Shown here: one piece after another, positions 12,482 through 25,870 of the stretch | Position numbering within the stretch: the stretch's first letter is position 1 | Layout: every line of letters begins with the position of its first letter | Assembly: GCF_014898055.3 (NCBI RefSeq) | Contig: NW_023601433.1 | Location: 16,664,141 to 16,728,140 of the forward strand | Source of the DNA: Talpa occidentalis | Lineage: Eukaryota > Chordata > Mammalia > Eulipotyphla > Talpidae | DNA: 64,000 bases | Direction of reading: 5' to 3' | Position numbers and translations under genes: made by a program | The notes under the pieces: generated by a model | Databases searched by the model: none | What the model was told of the DNA's origin: nothing | Seen by the model: only the letters and a program-made list of their open reading frames with translations

Positions 12482-12759
12482 GGGCCTGCCTAGTAGCTCA
12501 AGAGGTTAAATCCCAGCACTATGAAGTTGTCTGCAGCCACTGCAGCCTGAGTTCGATCCCCGGCCAGCCAGGGAGCAACACATATGGCACAGCAGACCTC
12601 TCCTGTCTCGCCCGCTGCTCCCCTCAGCAGTATATTTCAGTCAATCTGCCTGTTCTGCTCCCCACTCTGTCTCTGGTGAATCCTTTCACACACCCCCAAC
12701 CCCTCCCCCACCTCACCTCTGGCCTACACCCCAGATCTTGTACACATAAATAAATCTTT
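12482..12759 (+). mobile_element. tRNA-Glu-like SINE
   Basis: A diverged head (gggcctgcctagtagctc) but clear B-box (gttcgatccccggccag) and body. The TSD aagaaaaattca flanks it. Confidence 0.92.
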
Positions 12760-13284
12760 AAGAAAAATTCACTCACCAACCCACAGATATAATTTTCACT
12801 CAGAAATTGCTAGAAGAAAGGTGAAATGTTAACCCTCTACCTTTGTCTACTAGAAAGGGTTTATAAGTCTGGTATTTTGCTCACTGAGTAAACTGAGATC
12901 AGAAAAGGGAAGATATGCAGAGAAGAGCCAGGAAGCAGGCCAGAGATAGGGGACTCCCAGGGCCGGACCTCTGAGTGACTTTTAACATAAGTCACATAAG
13001 CAACATTTACAGCCAAGAAAGGAAAAAGTAACCATATTTCAAGTATTGGATTCCTTGTACTTAAATTGTCATCTTGAAACGTAAAGGGAGAAAGTTGTCC
13101 AGCTTGAATTTGTGGAGTAGAATGTCAGAATGGCCCAATTTCATGAGGATGGAAATGGGATCATTTCTTAGGAGCATAAAGAAGAAATTGCCCACCGCAC
13201 TTTTATGTAAAATGTTCTTTTTTATTTTCATTATTTACACTGCAGTTTTATTTCCTGAGGGGCTTTGACGAAAATAGAAACATA

Positions 13285-13375
13285 AAATGCTGGCTCTGCA
13301 AAGGGCTTCAGAAACCATCTGGCTCAACCTCTTCTTTCTTGGGAGAGTAAACTGAGCCCAGGAAAGGGAAGATAG
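13285..13375 (+). mobile_element. MIR-like remnant
   Basis: The text gcttcagaaaccatctggct, then gagtaaactgagcccagg, resembles an old mammalian SINE core. Short and diverged. Confidence 0.35.
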
Positions 13376-15465
13376 GGTGGAGGCCAGAGATGAGGATTTT
13401 CAGAGATGGGACCCCCGGAGGAGGCCCCTCCCTTCCTGGACCAAGAAAGATAACAAAGTGACCCCGCGCCCTTGGAATAGCCAATGTTTCAGAGCCTTAT
13501 TCTCAAGACAACCACTCATTCATTTATTCATTCATTCATTCCTAAATATTTACTTAGCAATCAGGGGATACAGCACTGTGTCAAGTTCTCCTCTGTAAAG
13601 AAAATGGAGTTAAATCAGCTTTTTTCCACCCTCCCACCACTGGCCTCTACAGCCAGCACCTGTGGTCTTGCAACCTCATAGGTTGCCAAGAGGTGTGGGC
13701 ATGGGGCATGCACCTGTGATTCCAGACGCCTGTGCCCAGAAGCGAGAGATAAAGCCCCTTTTATCTGGCACTGGGGTGACGGCATCACTCTGAGGCTGGG
13801 GGGAGCTCAGTTGCTGTCTCCCTGCCTGCTGCTCTGTCCCCTGGTTCAGCATTAAAGGCCTGTAAAATGATACCAGGGGCTCCAAAATTCTCTTTTCATC
13901 GGTGGGAATCGACAATGAAGCTACCCGGCCTGGGAGGGTTGCACAATATCCTTCCAGCATGGTTATGACCCAGACCCAAGGCCCTGGCTGAATTTGCATT
14001 CAAGCAAAACACACAGCCATTAAACAATTCACTGCACAGTTACTGTAATGCGGCACCTGCCAAGGGTGAGCATGGGGTGGTCAGGTAAGGGGAGCTGGCT
14101 GAGCAGGTGTGTGAGAGCACGAGGGTGAGCCTAAGAACGCACACCTGAGCGGTGAGATGAAGTTCACTCACTGAGGCAGGGTGTGGGGCACAGGACACAC
14201 GAGCAGCCATGTCCGAGTGGGCTGGACCAGACTACAGGTTGGACACGGTCCTTAATGCAGCGCAAAGCTGCAGACAGTGAACAGAGGGAGAGAGTGGACT
14301 AACAGCTACCTGCAGAGACACAGTGAAGATGGAGGCACTTGCACACCATGTGCAACAGCGAGGAGAGAAGTGGCTGGCGTTCCGGATACTTCGCGGAAGG
14401 AACGTACTGGCAGCCAGCTGCACAATGTGGGGCATGGTGCAAAATGAAAATGTGAGACTCTGGTTCAAAAATTACTAAGAATTTCAAGGCAGCAGAAGCA
14501 GAGAATCAAAGCCCCAGCCTAGCCCGAGAGCCAGGCGTGGGCGGCACCGGCACCCGCTCAGGAGCTGCCCTGCCTTGGGGTTTGGCTACTGACTGGGCAT
14601 GAGGAAGAGGGAAAAGACAACCTGAGGTCCAGGCGCAGGCCTGGGAGTGTCAGAGCGGGCCCTAGGGGTGCTCTGGGCAAGTCTGAGGGGAGAGCCTGGG
14701 GCGGAGGTGCTAAATAAACAGGGAGGTGGAGCGTGAGGGCCCGATGAAAGGTGACTCCCGCTGGCGTGCAGATGGGAGCAGAAGCCACTGGCGCTCACAA
14801 ATGACCCAGAAGACAGAGCAACAGAGACGCACTGGCCGAGTCTTTGGGGCTGCCAGATTCAGAGGTTCCTTCGAGAGCAGTGAGGGCGCACAAAACCAAG
14901 AGGACAGCAGGGGCTCCAGTGCTTCAGCCTCATCCCTCCTCCTGTCTTCCGTGCAATGGCAGAGCTTCATCCCACAAGGTAATCACAACAGAAATTTCCT
15001 AAAACAAGTCTCCCAGCTCCACCCATATCTCGGGCCATGCCCAGCTCCTGCTTTCCCCATCCCACCCAGCTGTGTTCCAGGACTAGAACCACCAGGTCCA
15101 CCCAGGCTGGCCCAGGCCGCCACAGAGCAGCCAGAGGGAGGTCAGCAAGGGAGAACCTGACCACACCAAACCTGCCCCAAGCCCCCGATGACTTCCTACA
15201 ACTCTGGCCTAGAAGTCTACGCTCCTGACCAGGTCACTAAGGCCCTGCCTGGCCACCCCCACTCTGCGGGGCCTTTCTACCTGTTCCTTGCTGCTTTCAT
15301 TTCTTCTTACCCACACTCCTTCAAACCAAATGGCATCTCAGAGCTTCCTTTGCTGGCCACCCCTACAATAGAACCCCACTCTGCTCACCCTGCTCAGATA
15401 TTCTCAAGCTCCTCCTGGTGACTTATTTTCCCCAATAGCACTCATTGCTACCTCTAGAAAGGTAG

Positions 15466-15595
15466 ATGCACGCATGCTCACCTACATGAGCTTATACATG
15501 CACACACAAGTCCAAGCACACTACATGCATGTACACACACGTTCAAGCCCGCTGCATACACATACACACATGCACACCTAAATGCATGCAGGGAT
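15466..15595 (+). repeat. Degenerate CA/TGCATG-rich tract
   Basis: Imperfect alternating purine-pyrimidine units such as acatgcacacacaag and atgcatgtacacacac. Confidence 0.75.
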
Positions 15596-16440
15596 CAATG
15601 AGTGCTGTCTGTGCACAAGCAGTGGCAGGTAAGAAGGTCCAGCACTGCCCTTGGGGAGCGCACAGGCCAGCCTCTCATAACAGTAAACACGGCTCTTCCA
15701 CAGAGAACCTTGCTTTGGGGCCTAATTCCCAGTCTCTGTAACCAGATTAAAGGAACATTTGGAAAGTTTTGCTCTTGAGAGCCCTTTAGTTAGCTGGATG
15801 GAGTGAGTGATTTTCTTTCCTGAGAATTTCTTCTTTTTTATGGGAGAGAAGATTATTGTTAAAGTCCATTTTCTTTAGAGTGAAAAAGGCCAAGCTATAA
15901 ATCTACAGCTCTGTCACTTATTTCAATGTAAGTCTCCAACCCATAATTTGTTATTACCCTTTCAATCAAAATAGCAGGTTTAGACTGTCTACCCAAGTAA
16001 TGGGAAGTGCAAGCTGTCCAGGCCTGGGATCTAGGGGCTTCCCCTGATGATGGAGGTGAGAAGAAAGCAAAGGCAATTGATTTTCTTAACTCACTTAGGT
16101 GGTTGTTTCATGCCTGCCTTCACTCTGCTCTGAAGATGCAGTGAAGGGAGTGGACTCACCAGGCAAAGAGAATGGAAACCAAACATTTGCTTAATCATCT
16201 GCTCCAGTAGATTTCCCATTCTCCTCACTCCATGGGGTAGAGGAGATGCAGAATCAGGCTCCATCAATAGAGGTATAACATATGAAACAAGGAAGGAGAT
16301 GGCCTCTTTCTACTTTGGCAGGCACACACTTCACAGAGGAAATGGAAGAACTCACACTTGCTCAGATGGGGTGGACAAGCATGTGACTGTCATTAAGGCT
16401 TTTAGTTGGGGAGGTGAGAACGCAGCGAGGCGTGACTGTC

Positions 16441-16796
16441 TGCAGTGGGCTGAATGTTCGCATGCTCTCTCCCAAATCCATACATTGAATCCTAACCTTC
16501 ATTGTGATGGAGTTGGGGGATGGAGCCTTTGGAAGACAATTATGTAATTAAATAACCCTCAAGATGGGATTAATGCTCTTAAAAAAGTGGCCCCAGAGAG
16601 TAGCCCTGCCCATCCGCCATGGGCAGACACAAGAAGTTGGCAGTCTTATCAGGGGGGCAGCTCTCACCAGAATCCAGCCTTGCTGGCTCCCTGATCTCAG
16701 GCTTCTAGCCTTCAAGGCTATGAGAAAACAAATGTCTTTTGTTTCTAAGTCACCCAGCTAGTGGCATTCTGTACAGCAGCCCGAGCTGACTGAAAC
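16441..16796 (+). mobile_element. MLT1-type MaLR LTR
   Basis: The order of motifs matches MLT1 consensus: gggctgaatgttcg, ttgaatcctaacc, gggattaatgctctta, gatctcaggcttctagcc, tatgagaaaacaaatgtc, aagtcacccagctagtgg, cagcagcccgagctgact. Confidence 0.75.
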
Positions 16797-18031
16797 ACTG
16801 CCCAGGAAAAGAAATAGCTGCCTTCTCTTAGGACTAAAAGTACTAAACAGGGACCTACAGGTGAGGGGGGCGGGGTACGGAGACAACCTGAAGAATTCAC
16901 TTCCTTATTAACAGAAATTGTCCATCCATAGAACTGTCTAGACACAACGTGGGTTTTCTTAGGCACTGGAAGCCATGCAGTTGAAATTGGGAAGTACACA
17001 AGGGGAAGAGAGAGTGCAGAGAAAGATCTAGATCTGTATGTTTCAGTACAGCATTGACATTCTACAGCTCAGGTTTCTGACCTGAATGTTTAGGGAAAGG
17101 TACCAGATTGACAGAAAAAGGCGAGCGTGTGCTCAGAAGGAAGGGTGGGCTGGTGCTCTGGGCTAGGGGCCAGCTGAGAGGACAGATCTTAGAAAATTGG
17201 GTGTTAGAGTCAGTGAGAAAGTGGAGCTGGGTTGGTGGGAAACAGTGAGGGAAGGCACCGGGGATGTTATTCCAAACCCACACTGGCCTGTGCATCCGGG
17301 ATGCACATCCAGGATAAAAGATACCCTGTTCCTGCACCAGCCTCTCCTATAGGCCACCTTCCTGCCAGGCCAAGCAGATAGGTACCATTTGGGTAACACA
17401 CCATCATTTCCCCTCCTTTTCACCTCATTTCTCTTGTCTCTCCACCTCTACAGGGGACCGCCATGCCATTTGCTTGTTCCCACCCCCACCAAGATCCCCA
17501 GCCTCGCGGTTTCTTCTTCATGGCCCTCTTTCTGCCTCAAATGAATCTCTTCTTGCACATGCAGGTCCTTCTTTCTACTATCTACTGCCCAGATGGCTTC
17601 ACTTCTTGTAGTAACTTCCACTTTGAGTAACACCGAATCTCAGGATCCTCAGGTGTTTTCTGTGTTTTCAGAAGTTTGACTGCTACCGCCCCCACCCCTT
17701 GCTTCCCATTTCAGTATAACTTTTCTAATTCAAAAAGTTAACACATTTTGAAGCTTAGGAAACTCAGATCTATTGATTTCTTTTTTCCATTTATCAGTCA
17801 ATCAAGAAAAGAAAATGGCTCTGTGCTGTTTCAGAGTCTCAGAAACAATACTGTGGTGAAAGCTCATCTCTTTCTCTCTACAGGGAATTAGAAGCACCAG
17901 GCTCTGGGACTGACAGTGCCCACGTCACTTGAGTAAGAGGATGATGCAGTTTTTTGTCAACATGACCAAGTCACAAAAATCATGGTGACCTCAGTTTCCT
18001 CACATGTAAGGTGAAGTTAATAATGGCCATG

Positions 18032-18300
18032 TGCCTCCTGGGTGGCGTTAGGGGTTAAGCACAGCACTATGAGGCAATCCGCAGCCTCTGCAGCACGAGT
18101 TTGATCCCCAGCCCGCCACGGAGATACCCACATGGTGCAGCAGACCTCTCCTGCCTCACCCACTGCTCCCCTCAGCAGCGGGTATTTTAGTAAGTCTACC
18201 GGTTCTGTTCCCCACTCTATCTCTGGTGAATCCTCTCATCCCCCGCACCTCTGGCCTGTACCCCAATTCTTGTATGCATAAATATATCTTTAAAAAATAA
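18032..18300 (+). mobile_element. tRNA-Glu-like SINE with 14-bp TSD
   Basis: The TSD taataatggccatg is at 18018-18031 and 18301-18314. The head is slightly altered (tgcctcctgggtggcg), with a standard body and tail ending atatctttaaaaaataa. Confidence 0.94.
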
Positions 18301-19204
18301 TAATAATGGCCATGAGACCATGGTGAGCAAATAAGAAAAGGCACCAAGGTCGAGGCCAGGGCTATGTACAGGTGCTCTCTCTGCCTGCCCTTGCCTTCAC
18401 CTTGAGGCCAGTGAGTTTGATGGTGATTAAGCAGGTCCAAGATCATTTTCATTTCAATTTCAAGCCATTTCATAAAAGTTGGATTTGAGTATACCACAAA
18501 TACTTTTTACAAACTGGTGAGCTTTTTATTAACTGATGTTACACGCATAATGAAGTCAATGATTCAATCATGAGATCAATGTGGTAGTAAAGACCCACCA
18601 TCAAATAGATGAATTCCCTGATAAAAGTCTTCATTTATCAAAATCCACCACAACTTTCTGTCCACAAAAATACCCAAACTCATTTTCATAACTCCATGTA
18701 GATTAACATACATCTAGACTTTAAGTTTCCAGTAACTAAAATACAGGTGGTTTTCAAAAGAAAAATGCATAAGAGGAACAATTTTCTCCTGTTGAGTTAC
18801 TAGCTAAAAGAGGAGAATTATGTCTATTACATAACGTGGATGTGGGGAGATGTACCTGCTTCCCATGTTAATCTCACTTAAACTGATGGCCATAAAGCAT
18901 AACAGCAGGCTGGTGGCACTTTTGCCTGGAAAGAAGTGCAAGCTAGGTTTTAGTATTGACAGGCACAAGAACAAAACCACTTTTAAAGGCTCCATTTAAA
19001 AAAATGATCAATTAAGGGCAATTATATAATAAACTAAATTTTTCCACTGGGACTGCTATTTTAGCAGTTACTATTCATTCCAAGATCAAGCTATAAAACT
19101 GTCAGTTTCTCCTTTTCTAAAGTGTCCAAATAATAATTCATTTCACCAAGAACAAAAGAATAAATTCTCTCTGGTTCAGACAAAAAAAAAAAAAATAGAT
19201 GATA

Positions 19205-19785
19205 TAAAGGACCCCCGAGGCCGCCCCATCCCAGGGGCCAGCATCTATCTTTCCTCCTGCGACTTCCCAACTGCGATGCTGGCTCGCCAGGGGTGAGACG
19301 CGCCAGACCCAGCCCTTCTGCAGCTGCCCTGCCAGGGTCCTCATTGGTGCCTCGCAGTCACCCCAGCCCAGCTACGGCTGCTCTGTCAGGAACATACTTT
19401 TCTCCACACGTTTTCCCCACGGGCCCACTGCAGAAGCCTAAAGGCTCGGGTTGTCCTGCCCCGGGGCCTCGCTGTGTTCACCTGCAGGAGAGGGGAGGCT
19501 CCGCGCAGTCTATAGGGGGCGCTCCTGAGAACAAGACTCTGGACCTGGAGCAGAGAGAAAGGGTGGGCGGGGCCGCAGGGACCTCAGGCGCTGGAGACGC
19601 GCCCCACATCTGGAGAGGAAGAAGGGCCCATGGCGGGCCTCTCTCCTCCCCTGTGATGAACCAGGTCGACACCCTCCCTTGCAGGCTGGCCTCCCACCAC
19701 GGCTCCTGCACACACAGGCAGGGCCTGAAAGCGGGGAGCACCTCAGTCAGCCCCAACTGGCACAGAACTTGGCTTTAGTCTCGCA
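19205..19785. promoter_or_regulatory. GC- and CpG-rich patch, function unknown
   Basis: By hand I count about 27 CpGs in some 570 bp, far more than flanking intron. The patch includes gggcggggccgcagg. It has no exon or repeat I recognise. It could be an intragenic regulatory element or unlabelled GC-rich sequence. Confidence 0.35.
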
Positions 19786-20307
19786 GGTTCTAAGAAACTT
19801 TTCTTTTTAAAATAGAAAAGAAAAAAAGAATAAAAACCACGAGATAGGTATGGTACCACTGCTCAGGAAAGGAAACTCTTTTATCTCTTCCAGGCTTTTC
19901 CACGAGGAGGAAGTATCTCTCAGATCACTGAGATTTGTAATCAGGTGGCGCACAGTAGCACATGGCATGCCCTGATGTAGAAGAAAGATGTCTCAAATAT
20001 TTCACACTCAACAGGCTGGAAAGAACATACCCACGTATCTGAAAGCACTGATCTGAGATCATAAAGAAGGCTCTTACAACCAGAACAAGAGGAAATTAGT
20101 AACAGCATGTTGCATCTTTTAGAATCTATAAAGAACAAAATGAGCATTGAAGAAAATAAGCTCATTTCAAAAAGTTAAAAAACAAGAACCTCACGTTTTC
20201 TAAGTGAGGATGTGAGAAGGATGTGATATTAAAAGTTCATGAAAAATAGTGAATGAAGATGCAAAATATATATAAAATGAATGACAATAAAAAACAAAAA
20301 TATTTGA

Positions 20308-20933
20308 TATGAACCAGAGACACACTATGGAGGGGGGGCGGGGAAAGAAGGGATTGGGGTCAAAATAAGGGGGTTGCCCTATGTTTATAGCAGCACTGTT
20401 TACAATAGCTAAGCTTTGGAAACAACCCCAATGCCCAAAAATAGATGACTGGATCAAGAAGATGTGGGACATATACACCATGGAATATTACTCAGCATTC
20501 AAAAAAGATAAACACATGCAATTTGCAGCAACATGGAGGGCGCTGGAAGGGATCATGCTCAGCGAAATAAGCCAAAAAGAAAAAGAAAAATACCGGATGG
20601 TCTCACCCATAGCAGGAATCTAGAAAACTTAAATAAGGGACCAGGAAAAAGAATAACTATAAGAAAGTAAAAATCAAAATCAACAAACAACTGTGAACCA
20701 GAGACACTCTATGGGGGATGAGGGGCGGGGAGGGGAGGGATTGGGGTCAAAATAAGGGGGTCGCAATTGTATGGGAAATATAAAAATAAAATTTATAATA
20801 AATAAATAAGCTGAAAAAAATTTAAAAAATAAAATAAAAATTAAGTGAAATTTCAAAAAAAATAAGGGGTTTGCAATTGTATGGGGAATATAAAAATAAA
20901 ATTTAAAAAATAAAATAAAAATAAATTATTTGA
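20308..20933 (+). mobile_element. L1 insertion with three 3'-end copies
   Basis: Bases 20308-20378 are an L1 3' UTR piece. From 20379 sequence jumps back into ORF2 (atgtttatagcagcactg) and runs through the ORF2 stop near 20623 and a full 3' UTR to about 20790. After an A/T-rich linker, 20858-20910 repeats the last part of the 3' UTR. Similar flanks tatttga at 20301-20307 and 20927-20933 may be the TSD of the whole block. Confidence 0.9.
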
Positions 20934-22097
20934 GACATAGACTGACGTTTATTGACAAAAGACAGAGGAGGCCCAAGTGGAATATCTGACATATCTGGAA
21001 CTGGAACCCCATGACTAAGATAGACAATCATCCATTGGATATTCATGGAAAAGTCCAACAGCAAAAGCAAATATTATAAATTCTAAAGCACCAAATGTCG
21101 TTCAACCTATCTTTACGATCATTGTATCCTTAGATAAGTACAGGTCCCTATTAAGAAAAAAATGTAAATTGACGCCCTGGATAAAAAAGGAGATGATGTG
21201 GCAGTCACCAAGAGTTGCCCACGGCATGCTCAGGGGGCGCTCAGGCACTGAGCAGGGTGTTTGCAATGCAAGTAATCCCAGGAAGACAACCCAAAATGAA
21301 ATGAAGTATTTGAGGATTTCACCTGAATTGGGAGAAACACTTCCAATTTGCTCAAATGCCTCACTTCACGGTGAAACTTGTGAGCATCCCGATGTGGAAA
21401 GACTCGCTCCTGACTGGCCTTTCCTAGCAGGAAAGGAACAAGCACTTGCAGTCATTACCTGAACTGCAGGCTGGGGCAGCCAGAAATAAACTCCCTCACA
21501 ACAGTTTTTAAAACAAGGAGCTATACATCGAGATACCTTTTTTTTATACGCCAAGTTGGCAAAGATAGAAGGAGAACATACAGTGCTGGTGAGGGTTAAC
21601 AGGCATCCTCACGCCTTGTAGACAAGATAAATTAATGTTACTTCCTGAGAGAGTGAGCCAGAAGTTTCTAGCAAATTAAATAACCAAGAACACTTGTTCT
21701 GGAAATTCCATTTCTATGACTGTACTCTGGAGAACTCTACATGCCCCAGAGGTATATGGAGAAGACAAGCAAGAGTCTAGAACACACTGACAATCCTTGA
21801 AATTAATAATTATCCATCATATAATGGACTACAATGGAACTGTTAAAGAGAAAAAGAGTTATATGAATATGGAGAGGAACTGTCTTTTAAGTTTTATTGC
21901 TAAGTTTTTTTTAAAGCAACAGTAATGCAGCTATAGCAAGAATAGTATATACCGTATGCGCTCTCATTTTTATATTTTAAAAGAAATATAGATACTTCCA
22001 CATACATATATTTGCATGTGCATTATATGCTGTCACTGTTGATTATCTCTGAGGGAGGGAAATCTAGAGAAAGGAGAAAAATAAGGGACAGAGGAAA

Positions 22098-22411
22098 GGA
22101 AAAACTTTTTTTTTGTTTTTTGTTTTTTTTTAATTTTTTTAATTTTTTTATATACAAACTCAGCTTTATTTTTACACCTCGTATTCTCTTTTTTTTTTAA
22201 TAATAAATTTTATTTTTATATTCCCCATACAATTTCAACCCCCCCATTCTGACCCCAATCCCTCCCCTCCCGCCCCCCACCCCCCAAAAAGTGTCTCTGG
22301 TTCATAGTTTTTTTTTTATTTTGATTTTCACTTTCTTATAATTATTCATTTTCCTGGTCGGGGCACGAAATTCGGAGCGTGGGTCCTCCACGTCGGTAGG
22401 AAAAACTTTTT
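22098..22411 (-). mobile_element. 5'-truncated L1 3' end with extra 5' segment
   Basis: The TSD aggaaaaactttt is at about 22098-22110 and 22399-22411. Inside, the left part is T-rich tail, then the complement of the L1 3' UTR (cattctgaccccaatccctc) to about 22360. The remaining 38 bases (22360-22397, ggggcacgaaattcgg...) are not L1 as I know it. Confidence 0.85.
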
Positions 22412-23057
22412 AAAAAGAACATAAATCAATGCAAAAGCTCAGAATGTTGAAAAATCATTAGAAAATATAAATTACCTTTTTCTCCAACACCTCTAAGAAA
22501 TCCACTCATATGCATGTAGAATTACCTAAGTTGTGTTTCTGGATATCTGTTCTTCCGTTATAATGTAGCCCCAAGGGGTCACTACTTCCATCTCTTCAGA
22601 AAGACTAAAATTCCAAGCATACTGTTGTTCTAGTGCCTTTTCTTTATTTCTCATTTCAGGAAAGAAATATCCTAAAGTTGAGGTCATCTCTCTTCACCGT
22701 CTTAGGAAACCCAATATTCATAAAATGTGGGAGCTCAACCCTAAGATATTAAGAGTTCGTGCTCTGTTTTACCAAGTGGGGATTACAAGACACCCCAGAA
22801 GTGAAGTGCCAGGTTGTCAGGAGAAGAGGGGAATGTGTTCCAGCCATGGGCCTCAGGTACAAGCTGGATGAGTGTGGATGCAGCTCTCCCCAGAGGACAG
22901 GGTGACCTGGGTGTTTACCCACTGACTTGGTACTGATCTCCAGAGTTCAGAGATAATCCATGTCAGGTCCTGGCCAAAAACTGGAGAACTACAAGAGGCA
23001 AGAGGAGGAATTTTTTTTTTAAACCCTGGGGCCCAATGGTCTTACACAGCAATAGTT

Positions 23058-23058
23058 T

Positions 23059-23111
<53 letters not shown>

Positions 23112-23125
23112 AAGAAAGAAAGGAG
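23058..23125 (+). repeat. Compound (TG)n(AG)n(AAAG)n microsatellite
   Basis: About 11 TG units pass directly into about 13 AG units and then AAAG units. Confidence 0.95.
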
Positions 23126-23899
23126 AGAACACTGCACACTGCCAGGGACTGGAGGGGAGAAGAGGCAAAAAACATACCACCCCAACTTGTGGAGCCTTCC
23201 TGAAACCCCTTCATCCCAGGCAAAGCATTGCTTTCCATACCATCACTGTTTTCATTTAATTATAAGTGCAACAGAAGCGAGTCCCTGGTTCTTATCCTGC
23301 TTGTTGCTCTTTGTTACCTGATGTACATGTGCCCTCGAATCCACCCTTGAGGCCTTCATGGGAGATGAGTAGTGAACTGCTCCACTTCTGCCTGATTCTG
23401 TTTCCTCTGGTCAGATGCCAAAGTCTCACCACAAGCAGAGGTCACCATGACCTTCAAAGTAGCCACAGAGGGACACCAGGCAAGGCGCTCCTCACTAGCT
23501 GAGCAGAATGAGCAACTAACAGATGATTGGGAGTTGGGACCTCATCTGTCAGATGAAACTGGTGAAAACATCTGCCTTCCAGATGGGGAACCTTCCATTT
23601 GGGAGATGTTGGCTCAGAGGGGTGCCCACTTTGGCCTCTTCCTCTTCCCATAATTTCTCTTCCCCTGTGTCTTCCCGCCCAGAAACAGCAACACCCTGCT
23701 ACCCCCAGATTCTCCCTCTGAATCTCTCTTGTCCTTGTAAACATTTCCTGTAATGAATTCTCCTCAGATTTCCTATTTGAGGTACCATCTGCTTTCTGCA
23801 TGGCTGCGGCCTATAAAAAAAAGCAGGAGCTTTCTCTAATCCTCAGATCATGACCTAAAAGTGAATGGCACACCCAGCCACCCTCATCGATGTTGGCAG

Positions 23900-25870
23900 A
23901 AGACAGGACTTTGGATTCTGGGTCCAGACAATGGCCAACCACTTGCAAAATTGTACCATCACTTTGGAAGACAGTTTGGCAGTTTTTACAAAGCTAAGCA
24001 TAATCTCATATTACAATTCAGTAGTTGTGCTCCTAGGTGTTTACCCAACTGATCTGAAAACCCATATAGAGCTACGCGTCTTAAGTCTACAAGTTGCTAG
24101 CAGTTTTGCTCCTAATTAATTCACAAATGCCAATACCTGGAAACCATGAAACTATCCTTCAACGGGTAGATGGATAAACAAACTGTAGGATAATGGGATA
24201 CTACACATAATGGGATACTAGTCAGTAATAAAATCTTATCAAATAAACTATAAAACCAAGAAAAGATGTAAGTCTTAAATGCATACTTTTAAGTGGAAAA
24301 AAGTCTGTGTGAGAGGTTGCATATTATGTGATTCCATTCATCTGATTTTCTGAAAAGACAAAACTGTGGGGGTACTGAAAAGATCAGTGATAACCTGAGG
24401 CTGTGGAGAACAGGAGAGGATAAGTTATATAGATGAAGCACCAGGAAATTTAAAGAGGTACAACTATGCAGTATAAAACTGTAATGGTAATTACATGGAA
24501 TATGCATTTATCAAAAATGAGTGAAATGGACAGTACAAAGAATGCGCCACAATGTATGCAAGTCTTAAAAAATATCATTTAGGAGATCAGAGCACCCTAG
24601 GATAGAACACAGACTGTGACAATTATAAATGTATGAAAGAGTCTCATCAAAGGTGGGTAGGAGTATGACCTAAATAACTGGGAATGAGTAGAGTCTGTAA
24701 GACTTAAAGGAAAAGGAACTGTACGAAAGCACTGTACTCTAGTAGATAAAGCTGTTTCCCATGGGGATACAGGCTCAGAATTCTGATGTTGCTGTACATG
24801 TGTATAAGAATTGACTGATTAAGTGACTTATTGGTGGATGGTGGGTGGTAGCTTCTCACTGATGAAGTGGAGAGTACAGTTAAGCAAGGTGTAGATGCTG
24901 AATTATCTGTTAATGATTAGACTTGGAGACATCAGGGTAAACTCATGTTTAGCTTAATAAGAGACAGGTGGTTATATTAGAAATATTTGTAAATCTCTGT
25001 CTATATACACTTGAGAATGCACACTTCTATTTCCATGCTCTATCATTTAGAATCAATAAAGCCCAACATTGGTTTCTAATACTGTCCCACAATTTAAAAA
25101 AAATACAAGGATCATTGGAGAAATGGCTGATACTAGGAATACAGCAAGATATATACAAGATGGGTCTATAGCATATTGTAATGCTAGAAACATGGAATTT
25201 TTCAAAGACACGCAAAAAGCAGTGTTGGGGGTATGTCAGTAGAACATGAGAGCCACAGAAACAGTTCCCTGTGGCCAAAGCTGTCACAACTTAAGTAAAA
25301 AAAATAAGTGAGTAAAATAATATTGTATTATAACTCAAAGTATAAAATAAATATGCAAGCATCCATAGTGATATAATTAAATGAATAAGCAAATCACTGA
25401 GGGAGAATAGACAAATATCTGTCTATAGAAAATGTTCAAATAGCTTTTGTAGACACTCCACCTTCAAGGAGTGAGCACATGAATCCCCAGTTCATAAGTG
25501 TGGTCTGCAAACACTGATTTGTTTCCAAAGAGGACAGTATGGTGAGGAAGAAACATGACACTAAGACTTCAGCCATCAAGTTAACGTCGACAGTGAGAAG
25601 TCATGACAGCTTGCAGCCTAGTCGTGATGTGGTGAAAATGACACTTCAATGCTGTGGTCTTTCTTCCCCAAAGTCATAATCCCATTCTTGTCATGAGCAT
25701 AATGTCAGACAAATCCCAATTGAGTGTCATTTTATAAAACATCTGATCAGTATATCTCAAAATTGCCAAAGGCATCAAAACCAAGTCTGAAAAACTGTCA
25801 GAGCCAAAGAGATTTAGGAGACAAGATATACATGTGATGTGGGTCCTGGCCAGAAGAGGACAGTGGTAGA
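23900..25870 (+). mobile_element. Old L1 remnant
   Basis: Degenerate ORF2-end text (actttggaagacagtttggc, gtagatggataaacaaactg) and L1M-type 3' sequence (aaattgccaaaggcatcaaa...) extend over about 2 kb. The frame is destroyed. Confidence 0.75.

Larger units (their letters stand above)
12760..16440. other. Intron, mostly unique; GC-rich at 14.5-15.3 kb
   Basis: One MIR-like patch, one CA/TG tract and a moderately GC-rich interval. No exon recognised. Confidence 0.6.
16797..20300. other. Intron, mostly unique, one SINE
   Basis: Contains the SINE at 18032-18300 and the CpG-rich patch at 19205-19785. Nothing else recognised. Confidence 0.6.
20934..23899. other. Intron with one L1 and a microsatellite
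   Basis: Apart from the L1 at 22098-22411 and the compound repeat at 23058-23125, nothing is recognised. Confidence 0.6.

Noticed and set aside
14726..15160. A 144-codon ORF in GC-rich sequence
   Set aside because: Unrecognised, with several overlapping frames open on both strands.
22201..22360. A separate repeat from the SINE or L1 families
   Set aside because: Reverse-complement reading matches the younger L1 3' UTR exactly.
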